Assembly (NCBI GenBank): GCA_963556145.1
Contig: OY744461.1
Location: 6,396,891 to 6,460,890 of the forward strand
DNA: 64,000 nucleotides
Direction of reading: 5' to 3'
Source: Hygrocybe punicea
Lineage: Eukaryota; Basidiomycota; Agaricomycetes; Agaricales; Hygrophoraceae
Notes under the pieces: generated by a model
The model's database searches: none
Told to the model about the DNA's origin: nothing
The model's input: the letters and a program-made list of their open reading frames with translations, nothing else
Part shown: piece after piece, positions 47,103 to 58,114 of the stretch
Numbering within the stretch: position 1 is the first letter of the stretch
How the letters are laid out: the number at the start of each line of letters is the position of its first letter
Program-made: the position numbers and the translations under genes

Positions 47103-48132
47103 ATCAGCCAAACCCATATGGTGAATAATGACACAACAAGAGCTCAGATTACAGCTGTCTGCAAATCTTCGTGCACCAGCTACAAATACAAACAAATAGA
47201 CATTTTTGGTACAGCTGAGTATTTGATTTATTTCTCACTCAATTCTCAAGGGATTTTGAAGATTATATAGGCAAAGTCATAATACTAAATGGAATGGAGG
47301 TGCTTGCCATCAGAACTAAGGGATTTGAGCCCAACTCAGGCACTAGTGAGTTTACACCACAAAGCAGGCATTTGAATTTTCATTCAATGGAAGTGAGATA
47401 TATCATAGAAGTAGCTGTTTCCAGGGCTTTTACTGATATATTCTGAGGGGATGAGAGTATTTTTGAATATATAAATACATAATTACCAGTACAGGAACTA
47501 GTATACCTATTGATCCGAAATTACAAGTTATGTATGAGGTCACAGAGTGTTTTAGAAACTCAAAAATGTTCTCAACCCCTCAGAATATATCAGTAAAAGC
47601 CCTAGAAACAGCTACTTCGATGATATATCTCACTTCCATTGAATGAAAATTCAAATGCCTGCTTTGTGGTGTAAACTCACTAGTGCCTGAGTTGGGCTCA
47701 AATCCCTTAGTTCTGATGGCAAGCACCTCCATTCCATTTAGTATTATGACTTTGCCTATATAATCTTCAAAATCCCTTGAGAATTGAGTGAGAAATAAAT
47801 CAAATACTCAGCTGTACCAAAAATGTCTATTTGTTTGTATTTGTGGCTGGTGCATGAAGATTTGCAAACAGCTGTAACATGATTGTGGGAAGTAAATTGG
47901 TCTGATTTTTGGGAGTTCAAAATACTTGGGATTTTGCTCATGTTAACTTTTTTGTGGAATTCTTAGGTGTGTATCAGGTTTGTGTCTAGTTGAAATAAAT
48001 ACTATCAAAAAAATTAACATGAGCAAAATCCCAAGTATTTTGAACTCTTAAAAATCAGACCAATTTACTTCCCACAATCATGTTAATCTGAGCTCTTGTT
48101 GTGTCATTATTCACCATATGGGTTTGGCTGAT
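47103..48132. mobile_element. Fold-back element 3
   Basis: Long inverted arms (47103-about 47475 and about 47553-48132) start ATCAGCCAAACCCATATGGTG and end in its complement. The right arm is interrupted by a 207-bp element (47877-48083). Excluding that, the arms match over about 370 bp with few differences. No coding capacity. Confidence 0.85.
47877..48083. mobile_element. Small TA-inserting fold-back MITE (207 bp)
   Basis: Inverted ends ACATGATTGTGGGAAGTAAA... and ...TTTACTTCCCACAATCATGT are flanked by TA on both sides (47875-47876 and 48084-48085). The other arm of fold-back 3 preserves the unoccupied site (CAGATTACAGCTG), proving insertion at TA. This is a Tc1/mariner-type non-autonomous element. 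Confidence 0.9.
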
Positions 48133-48300
48133 TGGCTCCACGTGCTTTGGACCGCGAACCATCCTCCTCCACCCTCAAATTTCCTTGCAAGCCACAGTGC
48201 CACGTCAACTGATGTGGGCCTGGGGTTGCGAGGAGTTGGGAGGAGTGGGGAGGAGGGGGGACCTTTCAGCGGCACTGTTCCACCACCGCAGCTGTTGCTG

Positions 48301-48420
48301 TTGCGTTGCTGCCAGTGCTGTTGCGTTGCTGCCAGTGCTGTTGCGTTGCTGCCAGTGCTGTTGCGTTGCTGCCAGTGCTGTTGCGTTGCTGCCAGTGCTG
48401 TTGCGTTGCTGCCAGCGCTG
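48301..48420 (+). repeat. 20-bp minisatellite, exactly 6 copies
   Basis: Six head-to-tail copies of TTGCGTTGCTGCCAGTGCTG, the last with one change, followed to 48590 by an irregular GCTGCTGTTGC-rich tract. Cys/Val/Leu-rich or Gln-rich frames across it are repeat artefacts. Confidence 0.95.
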
Positions 48421-48782
48421 TTGCTGCTGTGTTGCTGCTGGTGCCGTTGTTGCTGCCGTTGTTGCTGCCGCTATTGCTGCTGCTGCTGTTCCCGCTGCTG
48501 CCGTTGCTGCTGCATTGCTGCCATTCCTGCTGCTGCCATTGCTGCTGCATTGCTGCCGTTCCCGCTGCTGCTGTCATTGCTGCTGCTACTGGGGTGGTTG
48601 GGAGTCGAAGAACGAAAGAAGGAAAGAACTCAGAGAAAGAACTCAAGTCAAGGTTTGTTGGTTGCTGTCTGCTACATCCAGAACTGGACAACATCCTGAA
48701 CCATGGGAGCTAGGTCACATGATCATGCCTCGCTACCACTCCAAGTGCCCCCCTCCTCTTTAGCGACGCCCTCATCGCTATC

Positions 48783-49454
48783 TCACTCATCATCCTTGCG
48801 TCCCTCATCCTCTGATACATCTCCTGAACTGCCATCTCCTTCGTCTGGGACGCCGCTGACCTCCAGCTCCTCGCCCTGATCATGCAGTGGGGTGTGATCA
48901 TTTCCAAGCCTGTCAAGTTCAGCTTGCGCCATCCTGGTTCTGTGAATTGCATCGAACACTCGAAGGCGGCGGGCATTAAAGATGCCAGGTAGTGAGGTGC
49001 CATCAAGTGTTTCTAGGGCATAAGAGTTACGCAATCGGGACACTATACGTCGTGGTGCAGACCAGCGTGGCACAAGCTTGCGTTCACTAGAGAAAACATT
49101 GATTAGATCGCTTCGATAAACCTGTACCAGCTGTTTGGTGTTAAATATAACTTCTCTAGGCGCCTTTTTAAGGACATTGGTGTCGAATAGGGCTTTGCAT
49201 TTGGTTGCGTGGTCAATGGCGCAGGCCAGGCCATCAAGCCGGTGTTGATCAGCGAATGCCATGTGGACCGCTATGTTGTTGTTAGAAGGCATGGGTATCG
49301 TCTCTGGATGGTCCGCAACCTGCGGACTCATGATGAGGCCGAGCAGTAGCTCGTTCAGGGAAAATTTGAGGCCTGGTAGTATATGGTTGGCGAGGTTCTT
49401 CACCGCTGCATCCAGGTGTTGGGGCCAGTTCTTCGGTATATCCTTCACGGCCAT
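48783..49454 (-). pseudogene. Gypsy-type integrase C-terminal fragment (GPY/F-like)
   Basis: A 223-codon frame. Near its start is a tail of the catalytic core (KNWPQHLDAAVKNLANHI...SLNELLLGLIMS, like the SPxELLFG block). A helical linker follows, then LVPRWSAPRRIVSRLRNSYALETLDG, which aligns with the GPY/F module, and FNARRLRVF. The C-terminal tail is acidic. The catalytic core upstream is absent. The frame has no stop inside, but the isolated fragment cannot be an active integrase. Confidence 0.6.
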
Positions 49455-49588
49455 CTGGTTGTATATTTACATACACCTATATACATCCATATTCACTACA
49501 GGCTGTGCTCACCCTCCAACAAACAAAGCAACAATGATCTATAACATCCAACACCATCACACTGCTACAACTCATCTCTTTACTCTTC

Positions 49589-50299
49589 TTATTGCTATTT
49601 GCAAAAGTGTTGGCACATCACATGATTTTCATAAAAGTGTGCATAACTATGTTTGATTTATTTCTTGATAAATATGCATTAGAGCACTACAACTTGTATG
49701 TAAAACTTGTAGAGGTTATTTTTCTGCATGGAAGGGCTGAACTAAAATAAGAATTTGACATATAAATAATTTTAAATACCTAAATTACTCTAAAATCACT
49801 GTTTGAATTTTTCTGAGTCATTCTGTCTGGATTCATGTTTATTTATATGCTAGAAAAGTAGCATGTTATGTTCTTTATAGTTTTATATAGATATAAACCA
49901 AAATTAATCCTGTGAATTATGTGTAGTCCAATAACATGATATTGATTTACTCAAGATATTTATAATTCTTGAACCAAGATTTGAAATGGTAATTTTTCTT
50001 TGCAAAACCATCAAGAACATTACATGCTACTTTTCTAGCATATAAATAAACATTAATCCAGACAGAATGACTCAGAAAAATTCAAACAGTGATTTTAGAG
50101 TAATTTAGGTATTTCAAATTATTTATATGTCAAATTCTTATTTTAGTTCAGCCCTTCCATGCAGAAAAATAACCTCTACAAGTTTTACATACAAGTTGTA
50201 GTGCTCTAATGCATATTTATCAAGAAATAAATCAAACATAGTTATGCACACTTTTATGAAAATCACATGATGTGCCAACACTTTTGCAAACAGCAATAA
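49589..50299. mobile_element. Fold-back element 4 (711 bp)
   Basis: The arms 49589-49886 and 50007-50299 are inverted copies (TTATTGCTATTTGCAAAAGTG outward; AGCATGTTATGTTCTT inward) with about 3-4 percent difference. No coding capacity. Confidence 0.88.
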
Positions 50300-50977
50300 T
50301 ACTTACTTTCTATTTGCAATAGTGTCCCCATGTATGCTGCTGATAGGGCTGAGCACTTGTCAGCTGACCAAAACACTCACACCAATACCTGGCCAGTAAG
50401 GTGGGCATCCTCACCAGTTGAGGCAAGCACAACAACACTGGGATGCAGTAGGGCTCCAGGGCAGTGTCTCGTCCGAGCTGTACTTGCAAATCAGAGGAGC
50501 AGATCAGACAAGGATCCTAATTTTTTTTAGCTAGTTTGTCTACTGCCTATATGTAAGGTCCTATATAGGGTTCACCCTAATGGACAAAAATTCTACAAAA
50601 CAACACTGCCAACATTGGACGGGATCCCCTTCAATCAGCAATAGATATGGCTCTGCAATGTCAAGCTGAGCAACTCAATGTAGGCTTGCTTGAATGACAT
50701 TGGCTGAAACCAACAAACAGCCCTTGCTCCTACTCCTGGTCAGCTCAAAATGCCATCCTATGTGATTGTACACATACAACCACATGTAGTAAACTTCACA
50801 GGTAACCCTCGGGTTTTTTTTAGGATACCCGTACCCGTACCTCACAAGTACCCGCACCTGTCCCACAGGTATGGGTTTTTCAGCAGGTACATAGTTTTAC
50901 ACCCTTGGGTCACACTAAATCTGTACCCGTAATGGGTTACCCAGGGGTCAGTGAAAAGAAACATGGGCTACACTATA
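50300..50977. other. Spacer with hAT-like subterminal words
   Basis: 50800-50950 holds ACCCGTACCCGTACC and ACCCGTAATGGGTTACCC words typical of hAT ends, and probably includes the 3' end region of the hAT element that follows. No gene recognised at 50300-50800. Confidence 0.4.
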
Positions 50978-51361
50978 TCAGATACTGTCCCAACCATCCG
51001 GCAGTGCCTCTTCCTCCATGTCATCTACTAGTTGCTTAGTTATAACATAAATGTCTTTATCTTGTATGAAGCCCACCAAGCTCCAGCTTCCGAGACAGAT
51101 GAGTGCTCGAATCAACTGAGATGACAACCAATTGTGAATATGAGATAGAATGATTCTACCTTGACTGAACACATGTTCAACGTCTGTAGATGTTGCTGTT
51201 TACATCTAGTTAGTCCTTCTCAATGAGATGCATTGAGTGATTATACATACCAGGAATTGTCAGGTAATTGAGAGCCATATGAGCAAGACAAGGAAATGTA
51301 GACTTATGTTCATGCCACCACAAGATAATGTCCTGGACACTTTCAGGGTCAGTGCTGAGGA

Positions 51362-52626
51362 TAGTGTTGCCGTAGTTCGGTTCTGAACCTAGCCAAACCC
51401 AGTTCAAACCCCGAACCAAACCTGGGGTTCAGTCTAAGTTCAGCCAAATGCTGAACCGGACCATGGGTTTGGTGCAGGGTTTCGAGACTGGCCAGATTTC
51501 CTGAACGGCTCCAAACCGCGTCCAAACCATGAACGCAGATATTTTTACGGTATTTATTTCATTTGTTTTTTGTATTTCTTTACTTACTTTTTCGTGTTAA
51601 CTGATATCATGTGACCATTACACAAGTATGTTTCTTCACCAACACCGCAACAACGCAAGGCAAATGAACGTGACACAATGTCATGTTCATGAAAACAGGT
51701 AAGTCTCATAAAATTTCTTAACTTTACTAATATTACCTGCCACAGGCAACTTGACTGTGACCACATCATAAGCACACCACCTGGCACAACAAGGATCCCA
51801 ATGCCAACGCAATGCCAATGGACACGGGACGGCCGCAACACCACCACCACCACCACCACCACCAGTGGTGGCAACGGCAACGGCAATGTCAACAACAATG
51901 ATGGCAATGGCAATGGCAACAACAACGACGGCAACAGCCATCAGCAGTGCCAGCAGCAGCAGAAGCGCCTGCAACAGCAGCAGCAACGCCGGCAACAGCA
52001 GCAATGCCGGCAGCAGCAGCCATGGCAGCAACACCACCGCAACCATACCACCACCCAAAGAACACAACAGCAGCAGTGCCAGCAGCTGCAGCTGCTGCTG
52101 CTGCACCAAGCCGTCCAATGCCAACAGACATGGGACAGCCACAACACCACCACCAGCAGCAGCGGCAAGGCAATGGCAATGGCGACAACAGCAGCAGTGG
52201 CAGCAGCAACGGCGACAGCAGCAGCAGCAGCTGTGGCAGCAACACCACCACAACCATACCACCACCCCGATGAGGACAATGGTTGGCAGCAGCAGCACTG
52301 GCAATGCCACGCAGGGACCACAGGACAAGACCCCCCATCCCTCCACATCCCTTGGGGACACCAGAGGGCTCCCGAGCACCCATCTACCTTGCGAAGTGCA
52401 GCGCTGTATCTATTGATACGTGCCTGCCATTCGCAAGGAGAACAGACAGGGTGAGCCCACCTCGGTCTGGGTTTCAGACCATGTCTGAACTCAGACCAAA
52501 TGCAGAGAGACGGTTCGATGCTCTCTGGGTCCGGGTTTGGCCATGCGCCAAACCGGACCTGAAGTTCAGTTTGCGGTTCTGCCAAAAAGGGTTGGAACCA
52601 GACCAAACTGAACTTCAGCAACACTA
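51362..52626. mobile_element. hAT-type MITE (1,265 bp) in transposase C-terminal part
   Basis: Termini TAGTGTTGC...GCAACACTA with a perfect 8-bp duplication GCTGAGGA (51354-51361 and 52627-52634). GAACC/GGTTC words are subterminal, and a CAG/CAA/CCA-rich core (51830-52300) creates long Gln/Thr- or Ala-rich frames that are not genes. Confidence 0.92.
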
Positions 52627-52841
52627 GCTGAGGAAGCAAGAGAGCTCATCGCAAAGATCAGACTGTTTTGGGGCTGCCAGCGCAGGTAAATCATCAAAAA
52701 TGTTCCAAGTCTTTGGACTGATGTTAGACACATGTAATGTGTATCACTGGTGGGTCGGATGGACCTTTTGTCATTTTCTAGGAGGCAAGACATCGGATTT
52801 GCTTCCATCATAAGCCTCACCAGGCCGCTTTGCATATGATT

Positions 52842-53041
52842 GATCAAATTCATTATGGATGATTTCTGCGGCAGTGTCTATCCAGGCTGCTGGCCAGCCA
52901 GCATTCTTGAAGTATTGAAGTTTGTGATGTGGGTGCAAGATCGATCGAATTCATTATGGACAATTTCTGCGGCAGTGTCTATCCAGGCTGCTGGCCAGCC
53001 GGCATTCTTGAAGTATTGAAGTTTGTGACATGGGTGCAGGA
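52842..53041. repeat. 101-bp tandem duplication in hAT gene
   Basis: Two adjacent copies (52842-52942 and 52943-53041) of GATC(A/G)AATTCATTATGG... with few differences. The length is not a multiple of three, so it breaks the reading frame. Confidence 0.85.
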
Positions 53042-54186
53042 CTGCATTGAGGCAGTAGGAATTATTTCTGACGAAAAAAATCGCTGGAACTCACCCATCA
53101 CGATCTGATAAACTTCGGATGTGTCTGACTTGTCATAGTAGTGATTGAGGACTTTCTTTGCAGTGCTGAGGGTGACATGGATTGACGGTGCGAATTTGGG
53201 ATTGTGAGATTGGGTGGTGAGAGTCTCATCAATGTGATCCATTGCAGGGATCACAGTTGCAAGGTTTGGGGTCTTGCGCAAAAAGAACAAGGTCGCGTCT
53301 TTGAAGACCTACCAAATTGGGTGAGTTTCAAGTTCAATGTACAGCCTTGAATCGTTCGTTACCTTCAATGACACACAGAGCTGTTCAGCTATTCTCCATT
53401 CCTCGTTGTCAAGCTCATACTTGCACAAGTCAGTCTTTTTGTTCCCTGTGAACTCATCAATGGCCGTACTATACTGCAATGCAAACTCCGGCATGTCAAA
53501 TGTGGAGTTCCATCATGTTCTCACATCTCACAGCATTTTGGCCACCATCATTTTCAACTTGTCCAATGTCTCAAACCACATCGGCAACAAGATCGTGCTT
53601 GAATGGATGATGGAAAAGGATATTTTACGCAGCTACAAGGGAAAGGTGAGTCTGGGTTCCTTTTTTCCTGCGTACAACATACTTGACAAGCAACATCCTC
53701 ATGGGCCTCAGGCTCTCGTTCAATGCTTCATGATCAGTACCAGACATCTCATCTGCATTATCTGTCCAGTTGGCAAAGTCATCTTCATCTTCATCCTCAA
53801 AACTATCCTGCTTCTTCTGTGCAATGGATTCCTCAATATTGTTGTCCTTTGCAAGTTCTCTCAGCTCTCTTTTGGCCTTGTTCACTGTGTCTGTGTCATC
53901 CCCTTTGGGAACATTGAACTGCCATACAACTCTGATGGCTACCAATGCAATTATGTGATTGAAACATCTGGTGCAATTGGATTCTCCGGGAAAATCTTGA
54001 ATGAGCTTTGCAAGCTCATCAATCATCGTGTCGTTGCAGCTTGCATTATCACACGTTATACTCAGCACCTACCCAACAACGGTGAGCACCTCATTGATGC
54101 AAAGACTCGCTGCGAGACTAACCTTATCAGATATGCCAAAATCATCAAGTATCTTTGCAAACGCAGCAGCCAGGTTCAACCCCGAA

Positions 54187-55073
54187 TAGGGATGACCACG
54201 GGTCTTGAACGGGTCGGCTCGGCTGACACCGCACCCGTACCCGTGAACACCTTACCTGGGGCGGTTTTGACCCGCACCGCACCTGAACATCCACGGGTCA
54301 CGACGGTACACCTTACCTGTGGTGTACCATCGCGTCCCGCCGTCCACCACAGCCCCCGTTCCGCTCTGCAACCTCGCAGATGCAGCGCCGGCGTCAATTG
54401 ACGCGACGTGCTTGTCCGCGAGGTGATCAACATGGGGAACGAGGGGGGCATGTGCTGTCGGATGCGTTGTAGCGCATCTGCGAGGTGGACAAGAGGGGCA
54501 CGAGAGGGGGACACGTCGCCGTCGTCGCTGTTGCGTGTCCGCGAGGTGGACGAAGGGGGATGCGTTGTTGTTGCGTGTCCGCGAGGTGGACAAAGGCCCA
54601 GGCCAGGGGATGCGTTGTTGTTGTTGTTGCATGTCCACGAGGTGGACGAGAGGGGCACGCGTTGTTGTTGTTGCGTGTCTGCGAGGTGGACGAGAGGGCG
54701 ACGCGTCGTTGTCATTGCGTGCTGTTGCCCCATGCTGTTGTTGTTGTTGTCATAGCATAGTTAGCTACAGTTCATTACTTGATCAGAAATTGAGACTTAC
54801 CTAGGCCGGGAAGTGGGAGCACCACCCCCCGGCCGCTTCCCTGCTCCTTCCTTTGACTGTTCTGGTCGGTCGTCTGGTCACCGCGCGCTTGCTCGCCCTT
54901 GGTCGTAGCCGTCGAGGTGGTTGTGGTGGTTGTGTGATGAACCCGTGACACACCGCCAAACCGCGGGTACAGGTCATGGTATGGTCACGGGTGACGAAAC
55001 CAAACACCTACCCATACCCGCGCAACCCGTTTTGATAATACCGCGGGTTGACCCAAACCCGTGGTCATCCCTA
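54187..55073. mobile_element. hAT-type MITE (887 bp) in transposase RNase H part
   Basis: Termini TAGGGATGACCACGGGT...ACCCGTGGTCATCCCTA with a perfect 8-bp duplication ACCCCGAA (54179-54186 and 55074-55081). The interior has tandem GCGAGGTGGAC words (54480-54700). No transposase inside. Confidence 0.95.
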
Positions 55074-56210
55074 ACCCCGAATGTGACATGACGACCTCCA
55101 CCAAATCTAGCAGCATGGATGCCGGGCTACCATTGACCTTGAAATGGACAGTTGTGGCTACAAAAGCCTTGTGGTTTGGTGATGTCCATAAATCAGTGGC
55201 GAAATTCAGGTTGCCGTCATGCCCTTGGAGCATCGTAGCTATTCATTTCCAGGTGTTCACAAAGACATTTTTGACATCACAAGACACCGTTACTGGCAAA
55301 GGTATGTAATATTCAGGACATCCCATTTTCATCAGGCACTGGAACCCACAATCGCTAACAATATTGAAAGGCCTTTTATTCTCGCAGACCCATCGAACAA
55401 TCTCAGCCCTACCAAAATGGATATTCAATTGCTTGCATATGATAATGCTTGCGTACCTTGATTCCGCTGATGTGTGTTGATGGTGGGAATATGTAACTTT
55501 CCCTTTCCCTTTCCAATTGAATGCTACCTGAATTGATTGTGGATCTAGAAATCCCTTGATTGTAGTTGTGTGTCACACTTCGTTTGCATTGTCGGCCTTA
55601 TCTGTAGATGCAACTACATCATCTCCCCAGCATTTTTTAGTGTGCTTTTGCATATTGCTTGTAGACTTTGCATCACCCTTGTCAAGGAACCTGTGGACTC
55701 CCTAGGATTTGTGCTTGCACTCAGGTGCTGCACAGACAAAAGTGTGATAATGACAGCCACTTTCAGTCCCGACAGTTGGGCGAGGCTTGACGAATGCATA
55801 TACTGGTGCAGTCCACCCCTTTGCAAGTCGTTCTGTTGGCATAAACTTCATTAATGGCTCATCTGTCATAGTAACTGGATTAATTATGCAGCTCCGCCTC
55901 TTTGTCATCACTGTCAACTATCTCAACAGAACTGGGACTGTTCATGGCTGGAGTAGACTCCACCTCCTCCATGACTATATCACCTTGTCCCTCCAGTATT
56001 TCACCTTCATCAGTGGGTTTGTCATCTTCAACTTCTTCAAGTGTGACTGATGGCCTCCTCATTGAAGTCAAATGACTCTTAGGGACTGCTTGCTTGGCAG
56101 CTGCTGAGGCTTTCTTGACAGCTTTATTACTTTTAGTTTTGCCTTTCATTTTCTCATGTGTGGTAGGTGTAATTGAGAGTTGTCCCAGCTATGAACTGTA
56201 CAGTACCAAG

Positions 56211-56345
56211 CCGAATGAGTCTTGTATGGTGGGTAACCTGTGACAGGTAAGGGTTTAGCCTGGGTCAAAAATTGAGTACCTGGACTTGGGCCTGTACCCA
56301 TTCCATTACATGTGGGTTTACCTGAACCCATGAAATACACTAACC
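56211..56345. other. hAT-like subterminal repeats upstream of transposase
   Basis: GGGTAACCTGTGACAGGTAA, CCTGTACCCATTCC and GTGGGTTTACCTGAACCCAT resemble the ACCCGTA words at 50800-50950 beyond the other end of the gene. They probably mark the 5' end region of the hAT element. Exact ends were not found. Confidence 0.4.
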
Positions 56346-56599
56346 ACATAAACCACTGACTCAATCCCAACAACTTCTGTGGGTCAGTACCTCAATTGTT
56401 GGGACTGCTACTTCATCTTCTTGGCCAGCAATGTCTTGGTGAAGAATTGGAGCTTTTGGCTGAGAAGTTGGCTGATAAGGATCCACTGGGGTCATGTAGT
56501 CAACATCCAACCATTGCTTGTTATCACCATTAGCCCAGCGACTTATAATTTAAACTTCATTGCTCCCAATGCCAGATTTGGACTGCAGATTTAAACAAG

Positions 56600-57480
56600 G
56601 ACAAAGTGACAATGGAAAGGTGGTGATCAACTCAAATTCCTCAATGCAGAGCATGTCACCAACAACAAACAGTCACACACTCCCACTTTGACACTCAAAA
56701 CAACTCTGGCTGAAGCTGAAGCTCCTGCTTTTGTTCCAGCAGCCACATTAGTGCAATCCACAATACAACCAATGCCTCCAATGAGGCTCAACCCCAATAT
56801 GCTCAATCCTTTCATGGCATTGAACCAAATGATGCTTATGATGCTTATGACAATGAAAACAGCATCCTGGAATGGGACCCTCATATTTTATTGGCAATTC
56901 CCCAAAGCCTTGCCAGTGAATTCCCAGCATGCCTGAGTCATTGGAGTACCTTGTCAAACTCAGCCCATAATCTCATGCATGTGTGCCTGCAAAATGGAAT
57001 ATATCTTCAACATGCTTTATATCTCCTGCACACATGGTCTCCAAATTGCCTTTGCATGTGCACTACAAGATGCTATTTTTATTCCTGACAAGGATGATAA
57101 GCAGCACATCATTACTCGGGCCCTCTTCAAAGTCCTCTTAGGACATGGAACAACATACTTTATCAAAGTCTAACATGGTTATGGCAACAGTGTAAATGAG
57201 TCATACCACCATCTGAGCTGCTTCACCCTCTCGTTGCTGATGTCTTTCATGTCTATGGACTACTCTAGGATGAAAAAACAAGCCTTCCTTTGATTACTTC
57301 TGCTTGGAGAGCAGCTAAAAATATCTTGGACCTGGTTGCCAAGGGATTTGTTTCAGATCTGCCAGGTATTGCTCCGTATTCACAGATTGGCATTGAGGCA
57401 AATGCTGGGAGCCTTGCAGTGTATTGTTGCATGTGTGGGACCAACCTCATAGAGGGTGAGGTGCACACACATCTACACTC
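56600..57480 (+). pseudogene. Degenerate gene fragment, possibly of a transposon-linked family
   Basis: Scattered short plus-strand pieces look protein-like (SLASEFPACLSHWSTLSNSA near 56905; AWRAAKNILDLVAKGFV near 57300). The pattern FPACLSHWSTLS resembles a block seen in large unassigned agaric proteins that often neighbour KDZ elements, but the frames are broken by several stops. The call is tentative. Confidence 0.25.
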
Positions 57481-57518
57481 TTGACTTCCCACCTCTGATG
57501 TGTCTGTTCTACAGTGTA

Positions 57519-57556
57519 GATCAAGAAAGGTGTAGAATCTACACCTTTCTTGCCTC
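57519..57556. repeat. Perfect short palindrome
   Basis: CAAGAAAGGTGTAGA and TCTACACCTTTCTTG face each other with almost no loop, giving a 15-bp stem. No adjacent gene end is evident. Confidence 0.7.
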
Positions 57557-57569
57557 AATGACTTCATTT

Positions 57570-58110
57570 TATATCACAACCTCCTTGTATGTCTTCATGC
57601 AGCTTTTTCATATGACCACACTGATTTATAAGTTGACACATATAATAGCACTGGACAATGCTACTATGGCCACTATAGCATTTGGTTGACCAACCAGTTG
57701 CAGGAGACACAGGATATGTGGGAAGATATCTCCATCTACTATATTATATATCAATAAGAATTCGATCTCTTGCTTCTGATTGGCTGGCTCTTCGTGTGCT
57801 GATTGGCTGATGAATGATGAAGGCGTCACCTGTGATCGCGTGATCACTTACTCACGTTTGCCTCAAGGCCCTTGGGGGTCTTCAAGCTACTGACTCCTCC
57901 CCCCCTCGAGTCTTATCAATCACGTCTCCTCTACAATGTGCTAGAACTGTCGACTCATCCTTTCCATTCTTTTTTCTCTTCATTCTGGTATATTCTGGAG
58001 TTATCATGACGACTTTCTTGCACTATATAATCAGCGCCTCGATGGCGTTTCTCACTTTTCCCTTTTTTTCTCGCTTGCAGTCACCACTGTGCGTTACTGT
58101 TATATTATGT
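57570..58110. other. Region upstream of Helitron gene
   Basis: No gene recognised. CTGATTGGCTG repeats occur at 57775-57810 and a TATA-like CACTATATAATC at 58020. It may contain the Helitron promoter and 5' end. Confidence 0.35.
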
Positions 58111-58114
58111 CTAG

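Larger units (their letters stand above)
50978..56149 (-). pseudogene. hAT transposase gene split by two MITEs
   Basis: From ATG 56149 (MKGKTKSNKAVKKASAAAKQ) the minus strand encodes a BED-like zinc-finger region (WTAPVYAFVKPRP...CHYHTFVCAAPECKHK, near 55740-55850). The RNase H part follows (FATDLWTSPNHKAFVATTVH, near 55190; ITCDNASCNDTMIDEL, near 54050), then the insertion domain (FLRKTPNLATVIPAMDHID, near 53260). The C-terminal dimerisation domain comes last (ILWWHEHKSTFPCLAHMALN near 51330; FSQGRIILSHIHNWLSSQL near 51160; CLGSWSLVGFI). The MITEs at 54187-55073 and 51362-52626 interrupt it. A 101-bp tandem duplication (52842-53041) shifts the frame after QYFKNAGWPAAWIDTA. Not functional. 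Confidence 0.88.

Noticed and set aside
48101..48763. Long Cys/Val/Leu-rich and Gln-rich open frames
   Set aside because: They are open in several frames and on both strands because of the 20-bp and GCTGCTGTT repeats; no domain or splice support.
51801..52639. Large Gln/Thr/Ala-rich frames (up to about 230 codons)
   Set aside because: They lie in the CAG/CAA/CCA-rich core of a MITE with a clear 8-bp target duplication and are open in several overlapping frames.
50800..56345. Exact terminal repeats of the autonomous hAT (CAGGTAACCC and CAGGTAAACCC)
   Set aside because: The flanking 8-mers do not match, so the ends remain undefined.
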